A stretch of 21,059 nt of DNA, from positions 1-21,059 of the forward strand of contig JAHLTZ010000155.1 of the NCBI GenBank assembly GCA_025786725.1, given 5' to 3'. Numbering within the stretch: position 1 is the stretch's first letter; the number at the start of each line of letters is the position of its first letter. This DNA comes from Syncephalis fuscata. Taxonomy: Eukaryota > Zoopagomycota > Zoopagomycetes > Zoopagales > Piptocephalidaceae. The translations under genes and the position numbers were made by a program. Of the stretch, positions 1 to 8,167 are shown piece by piece. The notes beneath the pieces are model-generated. The model ran no database searches and was not told the origin of the DNA. It saw only the letters and a list, made by a program, of their open reading frames with translations.

Positions 1-81
1 TTGCATTTGTCGTCAGCTGAACAATGTCTTGCGTCAATCTCTATCGGAAAAAGTCCTGTGCTATTGTCAGATGACGACTAA
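1..81 (+). CDS. 3' end of a gene cut by the left window edge
   Basis: Frame 1 is open from the first base to a TAA at 79-81 and encodes 26 residues rich in Ser, Leu and Asp, ending in SPVLLSDDD. The base composition is clearly less AT-rich than the following 200 bases, which fits the tail of a real coding exon. No domain can be recognised in so short a piece. It would converge on the minus-strand gene that ends at 291. The stretch is short enough to be open by chance. Confidence 0.35.
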   Translation: MHLSSAEQCLASISIGKSPVLLSDDD

Positions 82-96
82 GTGCATAGGTAGCAA

Positions 97-120
97 TAGA
101 TAGAGATAGATAGATAGAGA
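97..120. repeat. GATA-type tetranucleotide microsatellite
   Basis: An imperfect run of GATA/GAGA units lies just after the left-edge coding tail. It is a simple repeat with no visible function. Confidence 0.7.
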
Positions 121-290
121 AGAAGAGGATTGCTGTGTATATGTTTATTGCCGAATAGTAGTAATAATTACGTGCAACTTTATTTATAAATTGTTACGCG
201 CATGCCACAAAAATGCAGCAATGTTGATTGTTTTTTTATAGAATAACAGTGCCTTTGCAAGTAACAGATTCCACAGTCAGCTATTTACAT

Positions 291-700
291 TTAGCGTTGC
301 TTTATCCACGTGGCCATAATTCTTGGCGCCTGGAAATGCGGAGGCAGCATGGCAAATGCCATTTGCAGCTTTTCGAGAGAGCCAAAGGCAGCCCCTAGCA
401 AACCGAATCTCTGTTAGTTATAGTTACAAGTCTTATTACCTTGAAGCGTTTACAATTAAACCGACTAAAAAAGAACAGCACGTTGGTTTTGCAGCTAAAT
501 AGGCCTCGTGCTTTGTCAGTGATAAACAACACCGATACCAGCGGCAGCAGCAGCAGCAATAGTAGTAATAATAGTAATAGTAGTAGCAACGTGACTAGTG
601 ATACGCCGACCAAGTTTTGAGATGTTTCTAAATAGTGTAAAAACGTGCAGTGAGCATATGTACCATTATCGGTATTAATATCTAATAATCTCCTCTTCAT
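291..700 (-). CDS. Spliced gene of unknown function; last exon clear, 5' part unresolved
   Basis: On the minus strand, a frame ending in TAA at 293-291 reads GAAFGSLEKLQMAFAMLPPH and on to MATWIKQR. Its composition is typical of coding sequence, and no family is recognised. Two acceptors fit: one opens the exon at 394, with a good ACTAAC branch site about 20 bases upstream; the other opens it at 410. Upstream there is an open frame from ATG 700-698 to a GTAATA donor at 439-438, encoding MKRRLLDINTDN and then a poly-Leu stretch made by the trinucleotide repeat. Phases do not close cleanly: the frame-consistent join needs a 29-bp intron, while the well-shaped 45-bp intron shifts the last exon to another open frame. 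The last exon is moderately sure; the full model is not. Confidence 0.4.
541..594. repeat. Trinucleotide repeat (AGC/AGT/AAT units)
   Basis: This tract of AGC, AGT and AAT triplets has no stops in several minus-strand frames, where it would encode poly-Leu or poly-Ala/Thr. That is why an open frame across it is weak evidence for coding. It may lie in an exon or an intron of the minus-strand gene at 291-700. Confidence 0.75.
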
Positions 701-890
701 TTTAAATAAAAGGCAATATTTTGACAATAGACATAATTTCAAACATCTATCCTCTTGCCTTACATCCTGTTACTCTATCCTACTGTATTACGCTACATCG
801 CTTTGCTTGTGTTTTGTCTAGCCATCAGTTTTATTTTAAACAAACTGCCATTTAGAAACCGGTCTTTTCTATCCACCAACATTTTAAAAA

Positions 891-1221
891 ATGGATATAC
901 AAATGATCGACTCGGTAGAACATTTAGGTAAAATTATAATATATTACCGTGTAAAATATTAACTGATTACCGATTTACAGAAGATAGCAGCTGTATCCAA
1001 CTTTGTGAATATATTAATACTTTGGAAATACCTGATATCGACAACATAATTACCGAACAAGAAAGTGCTAGTCAATTTTTTGTTCCAACTAATAATGGCA
1101 CTTAGCTGGTATTCTTTTGCCCGCCAATATGTACCGTTGCCAATTTCATGAATACATATTTATATGGGCAATCAATCGCATCGTCTATATAAACCAAATA
1201 AGCATATGTCGCCATCCATAG
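891..1221 (+). pseudogene. F-box-like gene fragment or relic, copy A
   Basis: A model with exons 891-927, 981-1070 and 1106-1221 gives about 80 residues. The first intron is convincing (GTAAAA donor, CTGAT branch, TTACAG acceptor, phase 1). The second is only 35 bp but has an ACTAAT branch before TTAG. If the second intron is retained, the frame stops at TAG 1103-1105 after 53 residues. Two features tie it to the F-box gene at 8168-9613: a 37-base coding segment starting ATG GA, followed by a phase-1 intron, and a downstream segment YRCQFHEYIFIWAI resembling YQCQFLTWIIIAY there. The product would lack everything after the F-box region, so a relic or a very short F-box protein is most likely. 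I cannot tell whether it is expressed. Confidence 0.4.
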
Positions 1222-1835
1222 AACTATTACTCAATCCGATGTTATGATATTCATATATAGATAGTTTACCTTTTTTGTCTAATCCGGTGTTGCGCACCAT
1301 ATTTTATAGATACTGCAATAAATAGAATTAATTCGTTATTACCAAATATAGTAATGCAAATTACTTGATTCTCACACTCAGGGACTATAATGGATGTTTT
1401 TGCCATTTGCACAAAAGTAGATATTTACCTGATTACTTGTTTAACAAAGAATAAGTCATTTTACCACCATTTCTTACGTATACTACATATGTCAATAAGT
1501 ATACTTTACTTTCGTTGTAGTGCTATAATTTACTACACTAACTCTGTGAATATACAACACTTTTAAAATACTTGATGTCGACAGCATGGCTCCCGAGGAA
1601 GAAACTACTAGTCAATCTTTATTTTAACTAATAATGGTACTTAACTGTTACTATTTTGCTCATTACTACGTATTGTTACAGAATTTATGAATACGTGCTC
1701 ATATGGTCAATCGATACATTGTCTATATTAATAGCAGGGGCGCATGTCGCCATTCTTGAAACTATCACACAATCTGCTGTCATGATACCATATATAAATA
1801 ACTTACGACAATAAATAGAATCGCTTATACATAAA
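990..1835 (+). repeat. Diverged tandem duplication
   Basis: The two copies are about 990-1345 and 1540-1835. Shared blocks include CTAGTCAAT followed by ACTAATAATGG, ATGAATAC, CATATGTCGCCAT and CAATAAATAGAAT, in the same order and similar spacing. Copy A carries roughly 50 extra bases near 1262-1312. The similarity runs across both the coding-like and the non-coding parts, so a genomic segment was duplicated. Confidence 0.7.
1390..1814 (+). pseudogene. Decayed second copy (B) of the F-box-like fragment
   Basis: Bases about 1540-1835 are a diverged copy of about 990-1345, colinear over roughly 270 bases. Around 1550 copy B has lost bases relative to A, breaking the frame. The splice acceptor matching A's TTAG at 1102-1105 reads TTAA here, while the ACTAAT branch site is kept. 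A 59-codon frame (1635-1811, stop 1812-1814) matches A's third exon at YR..EY..IW and continues with a hydrophobic stretch. An ATG at 1390 opens a 58-residue frame beginning MDVF, but I see no splice from it into the copied part. I read this as a pseudogene; a very short real product cannot be excluded. Confidence 0.4.
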
Positions 1836-1896
1836 ACTGGATTTCGGATTAATCTAGCCCCTATTAAGCCCATTCTCAGCGCACAATTTTATAACA

Positions 1897-2034
1897 ATGC
1901 ATTATGTATCATACAATGTGTTGCATGTCATGTATTATCCAGTAGAATTGGGCAACGACGTAACAATCCAGCTTCATGCAGTAAAACAAAGAGGTCTAGA
2001 CGGCACCACATGGTTCGACATTGGCCGCATTTGA
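1897..2034 (+). CDS. Possible short coding region, unknown function
   Basis: ATG at 1897 opens 45 codons to TGA at 2032-2034. The second half (VELGNDVTIQLHAVKQRG, then TTWFDIGRI) uses a varied residue set that looks coding and is more GC-rich than its surroundings. The frame stays open upstream to 1858, and a CAG at about 1877-1879 could be an acceptor, so this may be a last exon. No family is recognised. It converges on the gene at 2123-2477. Confidence 0.25.
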   Translation: MHYVSYNVLHVMYYPVELGNDVTIQLHAVKQRGLDGTTWFDIGRI

Positions 2035-2122
2035 GTTTTTTATTCGTAGACACAGTAAAAAAAAGGAAGAAACAAAACTACCAATAAGCAATAGGAGTAT
2101 CGGTGCTAACGACAATGCCACG

Positions 2123-2477
2123 TTACGAGCCTTTTGTTTCCTTGAATAGTTCGCCTATAGCTGCCATTGCTATACTTGGAATAAAAAACATTTAGCTATT
2201 ATCCTATTAAACACAGTTTAGCACGTTTTCCAACTACTCTATTGATAATTTGATGAGTAATTGTTGGATATTGAAATCCAGGGGACAGTTTAAAAACAAT
2301 CGTTGCTAGTTCTAGAGCACCTTCAAACAACAACTTAATTAAGCCGCATTAGCTGAGGCGACTTGGTATAAACACATAGGCGAATTTAAAACAATCAAGC
2401 TTGCTGTGATTGGTTACATGCATAGCGGTGAAGCCTAGAAGAATGGCAGACGTTAGAATACTACGTTTACTAGCCAT
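2123..2477 (-). CDS. Small three-exon gene, membrane-associated or signal-anchored product
   Basis: Reading the minus strand, exon 1 starts at ATG 2477-2475 (MASKRSILTSAILLGFTAMH, a signal- or anchor-like N-terminus). Exon 2 is 2333-2215 (LLFEGALELATIVFKLSPGF and on to VVGKRAKL) and exon 3 is 2174-2123 (IAMAAIGELFKETKGS, then TAA). Intron 2 (2175-2214, 40 bp) closes in phase 2. Intron 1 closes in phase 0 with either of two donors: at 2375 (42 bp, 90-residue product) or at 2417 (84 bp, 76-residue product). Its CTAAT branch lies 14 bases before the acceptor AAG. Every piece looks coding and the phases agree, so I trust the gene although I know no family for it. It diverges from the repeat protein gene at 2926. 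Confidence 0.5.
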
Positions 2478-2739
2478 CACTGTAAGGATGTAGCAGAAAG
2501 GCGACGTTTCACGCCCTGCTTTTAGGTCACACGAAAAGTCGTGAACACAATGTATTGCCTATTGTCTTGCGAAGCAGTATGAAGACAATAATGACTTTCT
2601 TTGTATGACCCGATTTGATACCCCTTGTCCTATTTTCTGCATGCTAGAGTAGAGCTGTACAATGAAGATTGCGGATTGTTTTTTACGAAAACACCATAGG
2701 CAAGCCATGCACCGCACGTTATTGTTTAGACAGATGTAA

Positions 2740-2748
2740 TATATAAAT
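2740..2748 (+). promoter_or_regulatory. TATA box of the PSTGT-repeat protein gene
   Basis: TATATAAAT lies 178 bases before the ATG at 2926, implying a 5' untranslated leader of roughly 150 bases. Because the motif is nearly symmetrical it could also serve the divergent gene that begins at 2477. Confidence 0.5.
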
Positions 2749-2925
2749 GGCGGCCAGTTCTCACCTGAAGTATTGTTCGATATCACATCTTCTACATTTC
2801 TACAGTAAGACTCACATTTGCGAGCACACGCTGGTCCGTCATATTCAATTACAAATCACTTTAACTACGTATCGGATTTAATCGATTTCTTGAATTTACA
2901 GTTTGAATTATTATCATCCTTCAAA

Positions 2926-4791
2926 ATGAGATCCGCCGCAATTTACCTTTTAATGGCTGCCATTGTTGCCTCATGGAGCGTAGAGGCAATGCCAAGCTAT
3001 AGCAGCTCTAATGATGCTCCTAAATCATCCTATGGCACCGTCTCACCTCCAACCAATGGTGGCGGCTATGGTACGCCATCTACTGGTACTCCATCTACTG
3101 GTACTCCAAATGGTGGAAACAAGACACCAAGTACTCCATCAACTAGCGGTGGTTATGATACGCCATCTACTGGTACTCCATCAACCGGTACGCCATCCAC
3201 TGGTACGCCATCCACTGGTACTCCAAATGGTGGAAACAAGACACCAAGTACTCCATCAACTAGCGGTGGTTATGGTACGCCATCTACTGGTACTCCATCA
3301 ACCGGTACGCCATCCACTGGTACTCCATCTACCGGTACGCCATCCACTGGTACGCCATCCACTGGTACTCCAAATGGTGGAAACAAGACACCAAGTACTC
3401 CATCAACTAATGGCGGCTATGGTACGCCATCCACCGGTATGCCATCTACTGGTACTCCATCAACTGGTACGCCATCCACTGGTACTCCAAATGGTGGAAA
3501 CAAGACACCAAGTACTCCATCAACTAGTGGCGGCTATGGTACGCCATCTACTGGTACTCCATCAACCGGTACGCCATCCACTGGTACGCCATCCACTGGT
3601 ACTCCAAATGGCGGAAACAAGACACCAAGTACTCCATCAACTAGTGGCGGCTATGGTACGCCATCCACCGGTACGCCATCTACTGGTACTCCATCAACCG
3701 GTACGCCATCTACTGGTACTCCTAACGGTGGCAGCTCCACCCCAAGCACTCCATCGACTGATGGTGGCTATGGTACGCCATCCACTGGTACGCCATCAAC
3801 CGGTACGCCATCCACTGGTACTCCTAACGGTGGCAGCTCCACCCCAAGCACTCCATCAACTGGCACTCCATCAACCGGTACGCCATCGACTGGCACTCCA
3901 TCGACTGATGGCGGTTATGACACTCCCTCAACTGGCATTCCTAACGGTGGCAGCTCCACCCCAAGTACTCCATCAACTGGTACTCCTAACGTTCCTCACC
4001 GCCCACGCAAGTGCCGCCCACGCAAGCACCACGGCAAGACCGGTGGCAACCCACCAATTACCACTGTGCCAATTGTGCCAACTGTGCCATCCACTGGCAC
4101 TCCTAACGGCGGTAGCTCCACCCCATCGACTGATGGTGGCTATGGCACGCCATCCACTGGTACGCCATCAACTGGCACTCCATCCACTGGCACTCCATCA
4201 ACTGGCACTCCATCAACTGGCACTCCATCAACTGGTACTCCATCGACTGGTACTCCATCAACTGGCACTCCATCGACTAGCACTCCATCGACTGATGGCG
4301 GTTATGGCACTCCCTCAACTGGCATTCCCAACGGTGGCAACTCCACCCCAAGTACTCCATCAACTGGCACTCCATCAACTGGCACTCCATCAACTGGCAC
4401 TCCATCAACTGGCACTCCATCGACTGGTACTCCATCAACTGGCACTCCATCAACTGGCACTCCATCAACTGGTACTCCATCGACTGGTACTCCATCAACT
4501 GGCACTCCATCGACTGGCACTCCATCAACTGGCACTCCATCGACTGGTACTCCAAATGGTGGTAGCTACGGAAGCACTCCATCAACTGGTACTCCAAATG
4601 GTGGCAAACAGAAGGTTCCAACTACCTCTACCACCACTTCAGTTACCTCTACCAGCATTCCATCCACCACAAGCGGTGCTAGCAAAACTCCATGCTCATC
4701 CTCTGGCAAGTCAAACAGCACACCTGCTACTTTCTCCTCTGCCCAACCACCTAAGCCTTCAGCTACAAGCTACGGCACCAGCCATTATTAG
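2926..4791 (+). CDS. Secreted Pro/Ser/Thr/Gly tandem-repeat protein (mucin- or wall-protein-like)
   Basis: The product has 621 residues. The first ATG in frame is at 2926; the frame stays open back to 2818 but without an ATG. Residues 1-20 (MRSAAIYLLMAAIVASWSVE) form a classic signal peptide. Almost all the rest is PSTGT pentapeptides, broken by NGGNKTPSTPSTSGGYGTP-type linkers in the first half and NGGSSTPSTPST-type linkers later. A basic spacer at about residues 354-388 contains RPRKCRPRKHHGKTGG. The C-terminal 60 residues are Ser/Thr/Pro-rich and end in SATSYGTSHY, with no hydrophobic GPI-attachment tail. Dense Ser/Thr predicts heavy O-mannosylation. A cell-wall, spore-coat or matrix role is inferred from composition only; no enzymatic domain is present. 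Repeat length is probably polymorphic. Confidence 0.85.
   Translation: MRSAAIYLLMAAIVASWSVEAMPSYSSSNDAPKSSYGTVSPPTNGGGYGTPSTGTPSTGTPNGGNKTPSTPSTSGGYDTPSTGTPSTGTPSTGTPSTGTPNGGNKTPSTPSTSGGYGTPSTGTPSTGTPSTGTPSTGTPSTGTPSTGTPNGGNKTPSTPSTNGGYGTPSTGMPSTGTPSTGTPSTGTPNGGNKTPSTPSTSGGYGTPSTGTPSTGTPSTGTPSTGTPNGGNKTPSTPSTSGGYGTPSTGTPSTGTPSTGTPSTGTPNGGSSTPSTPSTDGGYGTPSTGTPSTGTPSTGTPNGGSSTPSTPSTGTPSTGTPSTGTPSTDGGYDTPSTGIPNGGSSTPSTPSTGTPNVPHRPRKCRPRKHHGKTGGNPPITTVPIVPTVPSTGTPNGGSSTPSTDGGYGTPSTGTPSTGTPSTGTPSTGTPSTGTPSTGTPSTGTPSTGTPSTSTPSTDGGYGTPSTGIPNGGNSTPSTPSTGTPSTGTPSTGTPSTGTPSTGTPSTGTPSTGTPSTGTPSTGTPSTGTPSTGTPSTGTPSTGTPNGGSYGSTPSTGTPNGGKQKVPTTSTTTSVTSTSIPSTTSGASKTPCSSSGKSNSTPATFSSAQPPKPSATSYGTSHY
3067..4605. 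repeat. 15-bp coding minisatellite (PSTGT units)
   Basis: The unit is CCATC(A/T/C/G)ACTGG(T/C)AC(T/G). In the first half units mostly read GGTACGCCATCCACT or GGTACTCCATCTACT within a higher-order linker repeat. From about 4150 they become mostly GGCACTCCATCAACT. The longest uninterrupted run is 13 units at about 4358-4552. Since 15 is a multiple of three and the unit lacks stops in most frames, large false open frames arise on both strands. Confidence 0.9.
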
Positions 4792-4827
4792 TTGATCTAA
4801 TTTACTTACACTCAATGTTAACTATTA

Positions 4828-4833
4828 AATAAA
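4828..4833 (+). terminator. Polyadenylation signal of the repeat protein gene
   Basis: AATAAA lies 37 bases after the TAG stop codon, the first canonical signal in the 3' flank. Confidence 0.5.
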
Positions 4834-5700
4834 TATGCTAATATTTAAAATATTTATTATGCGCAATTGAACTTGTTTATTAACAAATATAAATTTGATA
4901 AAGCTACTACGGCAACTAGAATAACGTAAATGGCTCAATATTTCATGTTATTGCGTAGTTATTTAAAATTAAATAAAGCACAATTTAAAATACTTAAATT
5001 ATAGTTATTTTCATATAAATAAACAATAATACTTTAAATAAATATAATTTAGTCATATTATAAGTTTTTGACCATGAGAACTAAATAATAGGTATTATTG
5101 TATTTAATGGTAACACATTTAAATACAACATTTGATCTTCACAATAAAATGGAATGCACATAACATGTGTTGGCAAACACATGTAGCACTATAAACTATA
5201 AATTGCGTATATTTGCGTACAAATATTGAATAACTATAAATAAACTGACCCCAGTCTCCTTGTATCAATTTGAAACACTCGACGTCAAAACTTTGCAGTT
5301 ACTCTGAAAGTGTTTGTAAAAATTAAATTACTTGGCTTTTGTATTACTCATCTATCGGTGTATATTGTTACAATAAATAATTATGTTTAATATTGATTCA
5401 GCTTTTATTAAACATGCATTTAAATTCACATATTAAGTTGGCAGTTATTTGACGGTTTATCATTTAACAAAAATATATCCGTTATATTTTAATACTTGAT
5501 ACAATATAAAGCATCATTCAATACAAACAGGCTGTTTCACTTTTGTTAGTATGGTATTGGTACATTGACCGCATTCGACAACAAACATCATTTCAAAAAT
5601 GAAACCATCAATCATTATAGAAACAGTAAACGTAACACCGGCAAATGCATCAAACCGTGTATCAAATGTGCTACGTATTTCCATAAAATCAATGTCAGCG
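4834..5700. other. AT-rich intergenic region with one higher-GC island
   Basis: From 4834 to about 5505 the sequence is AT-rich, without a supported gene. From about 5505 to 5720 composition changes and several overlapping frames are open. On the minus strand there are 56 codons from ATG 5684 to TGA 5514 (ending KVKQPVCIE). On the plus strand there are 37 codons from an ATG near 5599 (MKPSIIIETVNVTPANASNR onwards). None is long enough, or supported by splicing, to call a gene. The island abuts the LPMO core promoter. Confidence 0.4.
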
Positions 5701-5707
5701 CAATCAA

Positions 5708-5715
5708 TATAAATA
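5708..5715 (+). promoter_or_regulatory. TATA box of the LPMO gene
   Basis: TATAAATA lies 196 bases upstream of the ATG at 5911. The stretch between is pyrimidine-rich with CAT/CAA runs, typical of a highly expressed fungal 5' leader; the short frame open at 5726-5914 falls in this leader. Confidence 0.5.
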
Positions 5716-5910
5716 CGCGATACAATTGAATTCAAAAGTAATACTTATCATCATCATCATCAACAACAACTTCTCCACTCTTCTACGCTTCAACAAGACA
5801 AGGCTGTGCCTTAGATCTACGTACACCTACAACGACAAACTCGACGTTTTCTTTTCAACTCAACACTTTCAACTTATAGATAGGCTGGTTTCCTACTCAA
5901 CATTACAAAA

Positions 5911-6558
5911 ATGACTCGCTTCACAACTGTTCTTGGTATGACTGTGTGCGCTGCTGTGCTCCTTGCTGTTTCTACAATCTCTAACGTATCAGCTCATGGC
6001 TACATGAATTACCCAACGCCTCGTGGTATTCAAAAGTTGTCAACTATGGTTGATGATGTCAAGAATCCAAATACTAAGGGCAAGTGCCGTGGTGAGCCTG
6101 CTGGCCAAGTTACCAACATATCTGGATCCTCCGTGACTCTGCAATTTACAATCACCGCTCCACACATCGGCCCATGCTCAGTCTATCTGCTTGATGAAAA
6201 CCTGGGTAACGAACAAAAGATTGCCGACAAGAATGACTGTGCCGCCCCTGGTAAAGTCGGACCATGGACTGTCAATCTTCCAGCAGGTGTATCTGGCCGC
6301 AAGGTTATTCGCTGGCACTGGAAGGCTTCTCACCTTGCTCCTCAAATTGAAAACTACGAGCAATGTGCCGACATTATGATCGGTGGTGGCGGTGGTAGCT
6401 CCGGCAAGTCATCTGCCCCATCTGCAAATTCAGGCTCTTCTTCCGGTAGATCTAGAAAGCGTCCTAGCGCTCCTTCAAAAGGATCATCTGGACCCCCACC
6501 TAGCAAGAAGCAGAAGACTGTCCCGAAGAATTCCGGCGGTAAAAAGTCCAGGAAATAA
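5911..6558 (+). CDS. Secreted lytic polysaccharide monooxygenase with polybasic tail
   Basis: The 215-residue product should be a copper-dependent oxidative enzyme cutting crystalline polysaccharide (chitin or cellulose) outside the cell. Residues 1-28 are a signal peptide; cleavage after VSA leaves His29 as the mature N-terminus (HGYMNYPTPRGIQ), as LPMOs require. His85 in TAPHIGPC is the second His-brace ligand. Family hallmarks follow: C89, C110, the GRKVIRWHWKA strand (129-139) and ENYEQCADIMI (147-157), with Y149 as the likely axial residue. Cysteines 59, 89, 110 and 152 can pair. The catalytic domain ends near 158. A Gly/Ser linker and then a Lys/Arg/Pro/Ser tail to residue 215 replace the usual carbohydrate-binding module. 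The class is sure from the motifs; the AA family and substrate are not. The gene is intronless. Confidence 0.9.
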   Translation: MTRFTTVLGMTVCAAVLLAVSTISNVSAHGYMNYPTPRGIQKLSTMVDDVKNPNTKGKCRGEPAGQVTNISGSSVTLQFTITAPHIGPCSVYLLDENLGNEQKIADKNDCAAPGKVGPWTVNLPAGVSGRKVIRWHWKASHLAPQIENYEQCADIMIGGGGGSSGKSSAPSANSGSSSGRSRKRPSAPSKGSSGPPPSKKQKTVPKNSGGKKSRK

Positions 6559-8110
6559 AGTAGCAGATAGTGCACTGTTCCTGTACTAGATACAATCCAG
6601 TAGATATAACGACTCAGCAACGATCAATTGTAGGATACGCAGTAATGTTTTATGCAAATAAATTAACACATACGCCATTTCAAAACCATATATTGTGACC
6701 ATTTAAATGAGATAATTAACAAAAGTGTGTATTTTTATTGATACCGAATAAAGCTATTGTTTTATAACGATATAGCTAATGCTAAAGCTTGAATGTTTGT
6801 ATTAAACGTCATTAATAAAGTCTATCAATTTATGTAGCTATGTATATTTTCACAGCTAACAAATATTTTCTAAGCATGTCTTCGTAATAGTTGTTTGTTC
6901 GCATGCAATCTCAACATAACATTTAATTACATGGCGTATTTTTTAATTATATTATCATAATAACATTGTCATAGCATCAAGATTGTAACAATGTTTAATC
7001 AATGGTTTATCATTGCGTGTTGTTTTGTTATTATACATGCACTGAAGCTAGATTTAATACCAACTGTTGATGTATTTATTGGCAATAATATATTAACAAT
7101 AATATTAATTAGCATTAGCAACATATGGACATGCATTATAATATCAATACTATTCGATATGTAATGAGTATTGATGTGTATTTAATCGTAACCAACAACA
7201 ACGATATTACTATATATCGTGCGATTACTGCAGCATTATTAATTGTTAATATCATATGTACATTAACGCGCAACTCAACAGCTGTATGATGCTTAGCTAT
7301 ATGATTGCTAATAGTGTATCTAATATATACATCTCACTGATGTATATTACTATTGGTTGCCACTTGTCAATTGAATATTATCATCAAAGCTGCAATTATA
7401 ATAAGCAGCAGTTGTAAATATATCTACTAATGAACATCATCATTGCCGCTGCTTTCGTGTATTATTGGATGAGTATACATATATGTATCAATTGCTTAGC
7501 ATGATGTTTGTACCATAATGCTGCTTTCCATCATGATATTCTGTTTATTTTATTATAAATATTATAAATACGGCCATTTTTAATAAATGTTTTATTATTT
7601 AGCATATTTTAGATAGATAACTTTGTTATAGCAAGCATACCAGTAGAGTCTTCAGTAGCTTTGGCATACCATTCATTTACTGAAGCATATTACAATTCGT
7701 TATATTATGTGTAGATGCATCCATATTAGTCACTTTAGTAATAGGAGTAATTTATTAATTGTTTTATTTACTTGAAGACCATTACACTAGTATTAAACTG
7801 TTTATTAACAATTTAATATTATTTGGAAGGCGCGTGACTACATTTAATAATATTCAATTTATTGAAAATAAAACTGAATGATAATTAATTAGTGTTCAAA
7901 ATAACCATTATTCTGTACTCATATACTTTCATTAAAAGCAATAACAAACATTTATTTTATGTACTACATATTTTAAATGTTCATAAATTTCGTTTTTAAT
8001 TACGTCAACTAATTATATAGCTATTTTCTTTAGCAACTAGCTATTTATCAAATAATTCAAGGCTCATTTATTATTTACGAACAACCCATCATAACTTTAT
8101 GCAACTCAAT
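6559..8110. other. AT-rich gene desert
   Basis: About 1.5 kb, mostly A and T, with AATAAA signals at about 6657 and 6746 that could end the LPMO transcript. The only frame I noted is 57 codons at 6991-7164, rich in Ile, Leu, Phe and Asn with two hydrophobic stretches. Such frames are expected by chance in DNA this AT-rich, so I do not call it. No RNA gene or repeat array was recognised. Confidence 0.5.
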
Positions 8111-8122
8111 ATGCATCGTATT

Positions 8123-8129
8123 TATAAAT
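8123..8129 (+). promoter_or_regulatory. TATA-like element upstream of the F-box gene
   Basis: TATAAAT lies 45 bases before the first ATG (8168) and 138 bases before the alternative ATG (8261) of the spliced gene downstream. The longer distance resembles the other TATA-to-ATG spacings in this window and slightly favours the second start. Confidence 0.4.
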
Positions 8130-8167
8130 CAAATAATAGTAATATCCCTTCATTAATAGTCACGTAA

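Noticed and set aside
2559-2786. 75-codon minus-strand frame upstream of the three-exon gene
   Set aside because: It starts across the TATA region of the divergent promoter; only a short MQKIGQGV stretch looks coding and I could not splice it to the gene at 2477.
2818-2925. N-terminal extension of the repeat protein
   Set aside because: The frame is open but begins at TTG and has no ATG before 2926; the signal peptide starts exactly at the 2926 ATG.
3011-4795. Long alternative open frame across the repeat gene (His/Leu/Val-rich), and antisense frames at 4277-4621 and 4302-4535
   Set aside because: The 15-bp unit has no stop in these frames, so they open automatically; they lack signal peptide, start context and coding-like composition.
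5726-5914. 62-codon frame ending at the LPMO start
   Set aside because: It lies in the leader between the LPMO TATA box and ATG and has low-complexity content.
6991-7164. 57-codon hydrophobic frame
   Set aside because: Residues are those any AT-rich frame gives (Ile, Leu, Phe, Asn), with no splice, promoter or composition signal to support it.
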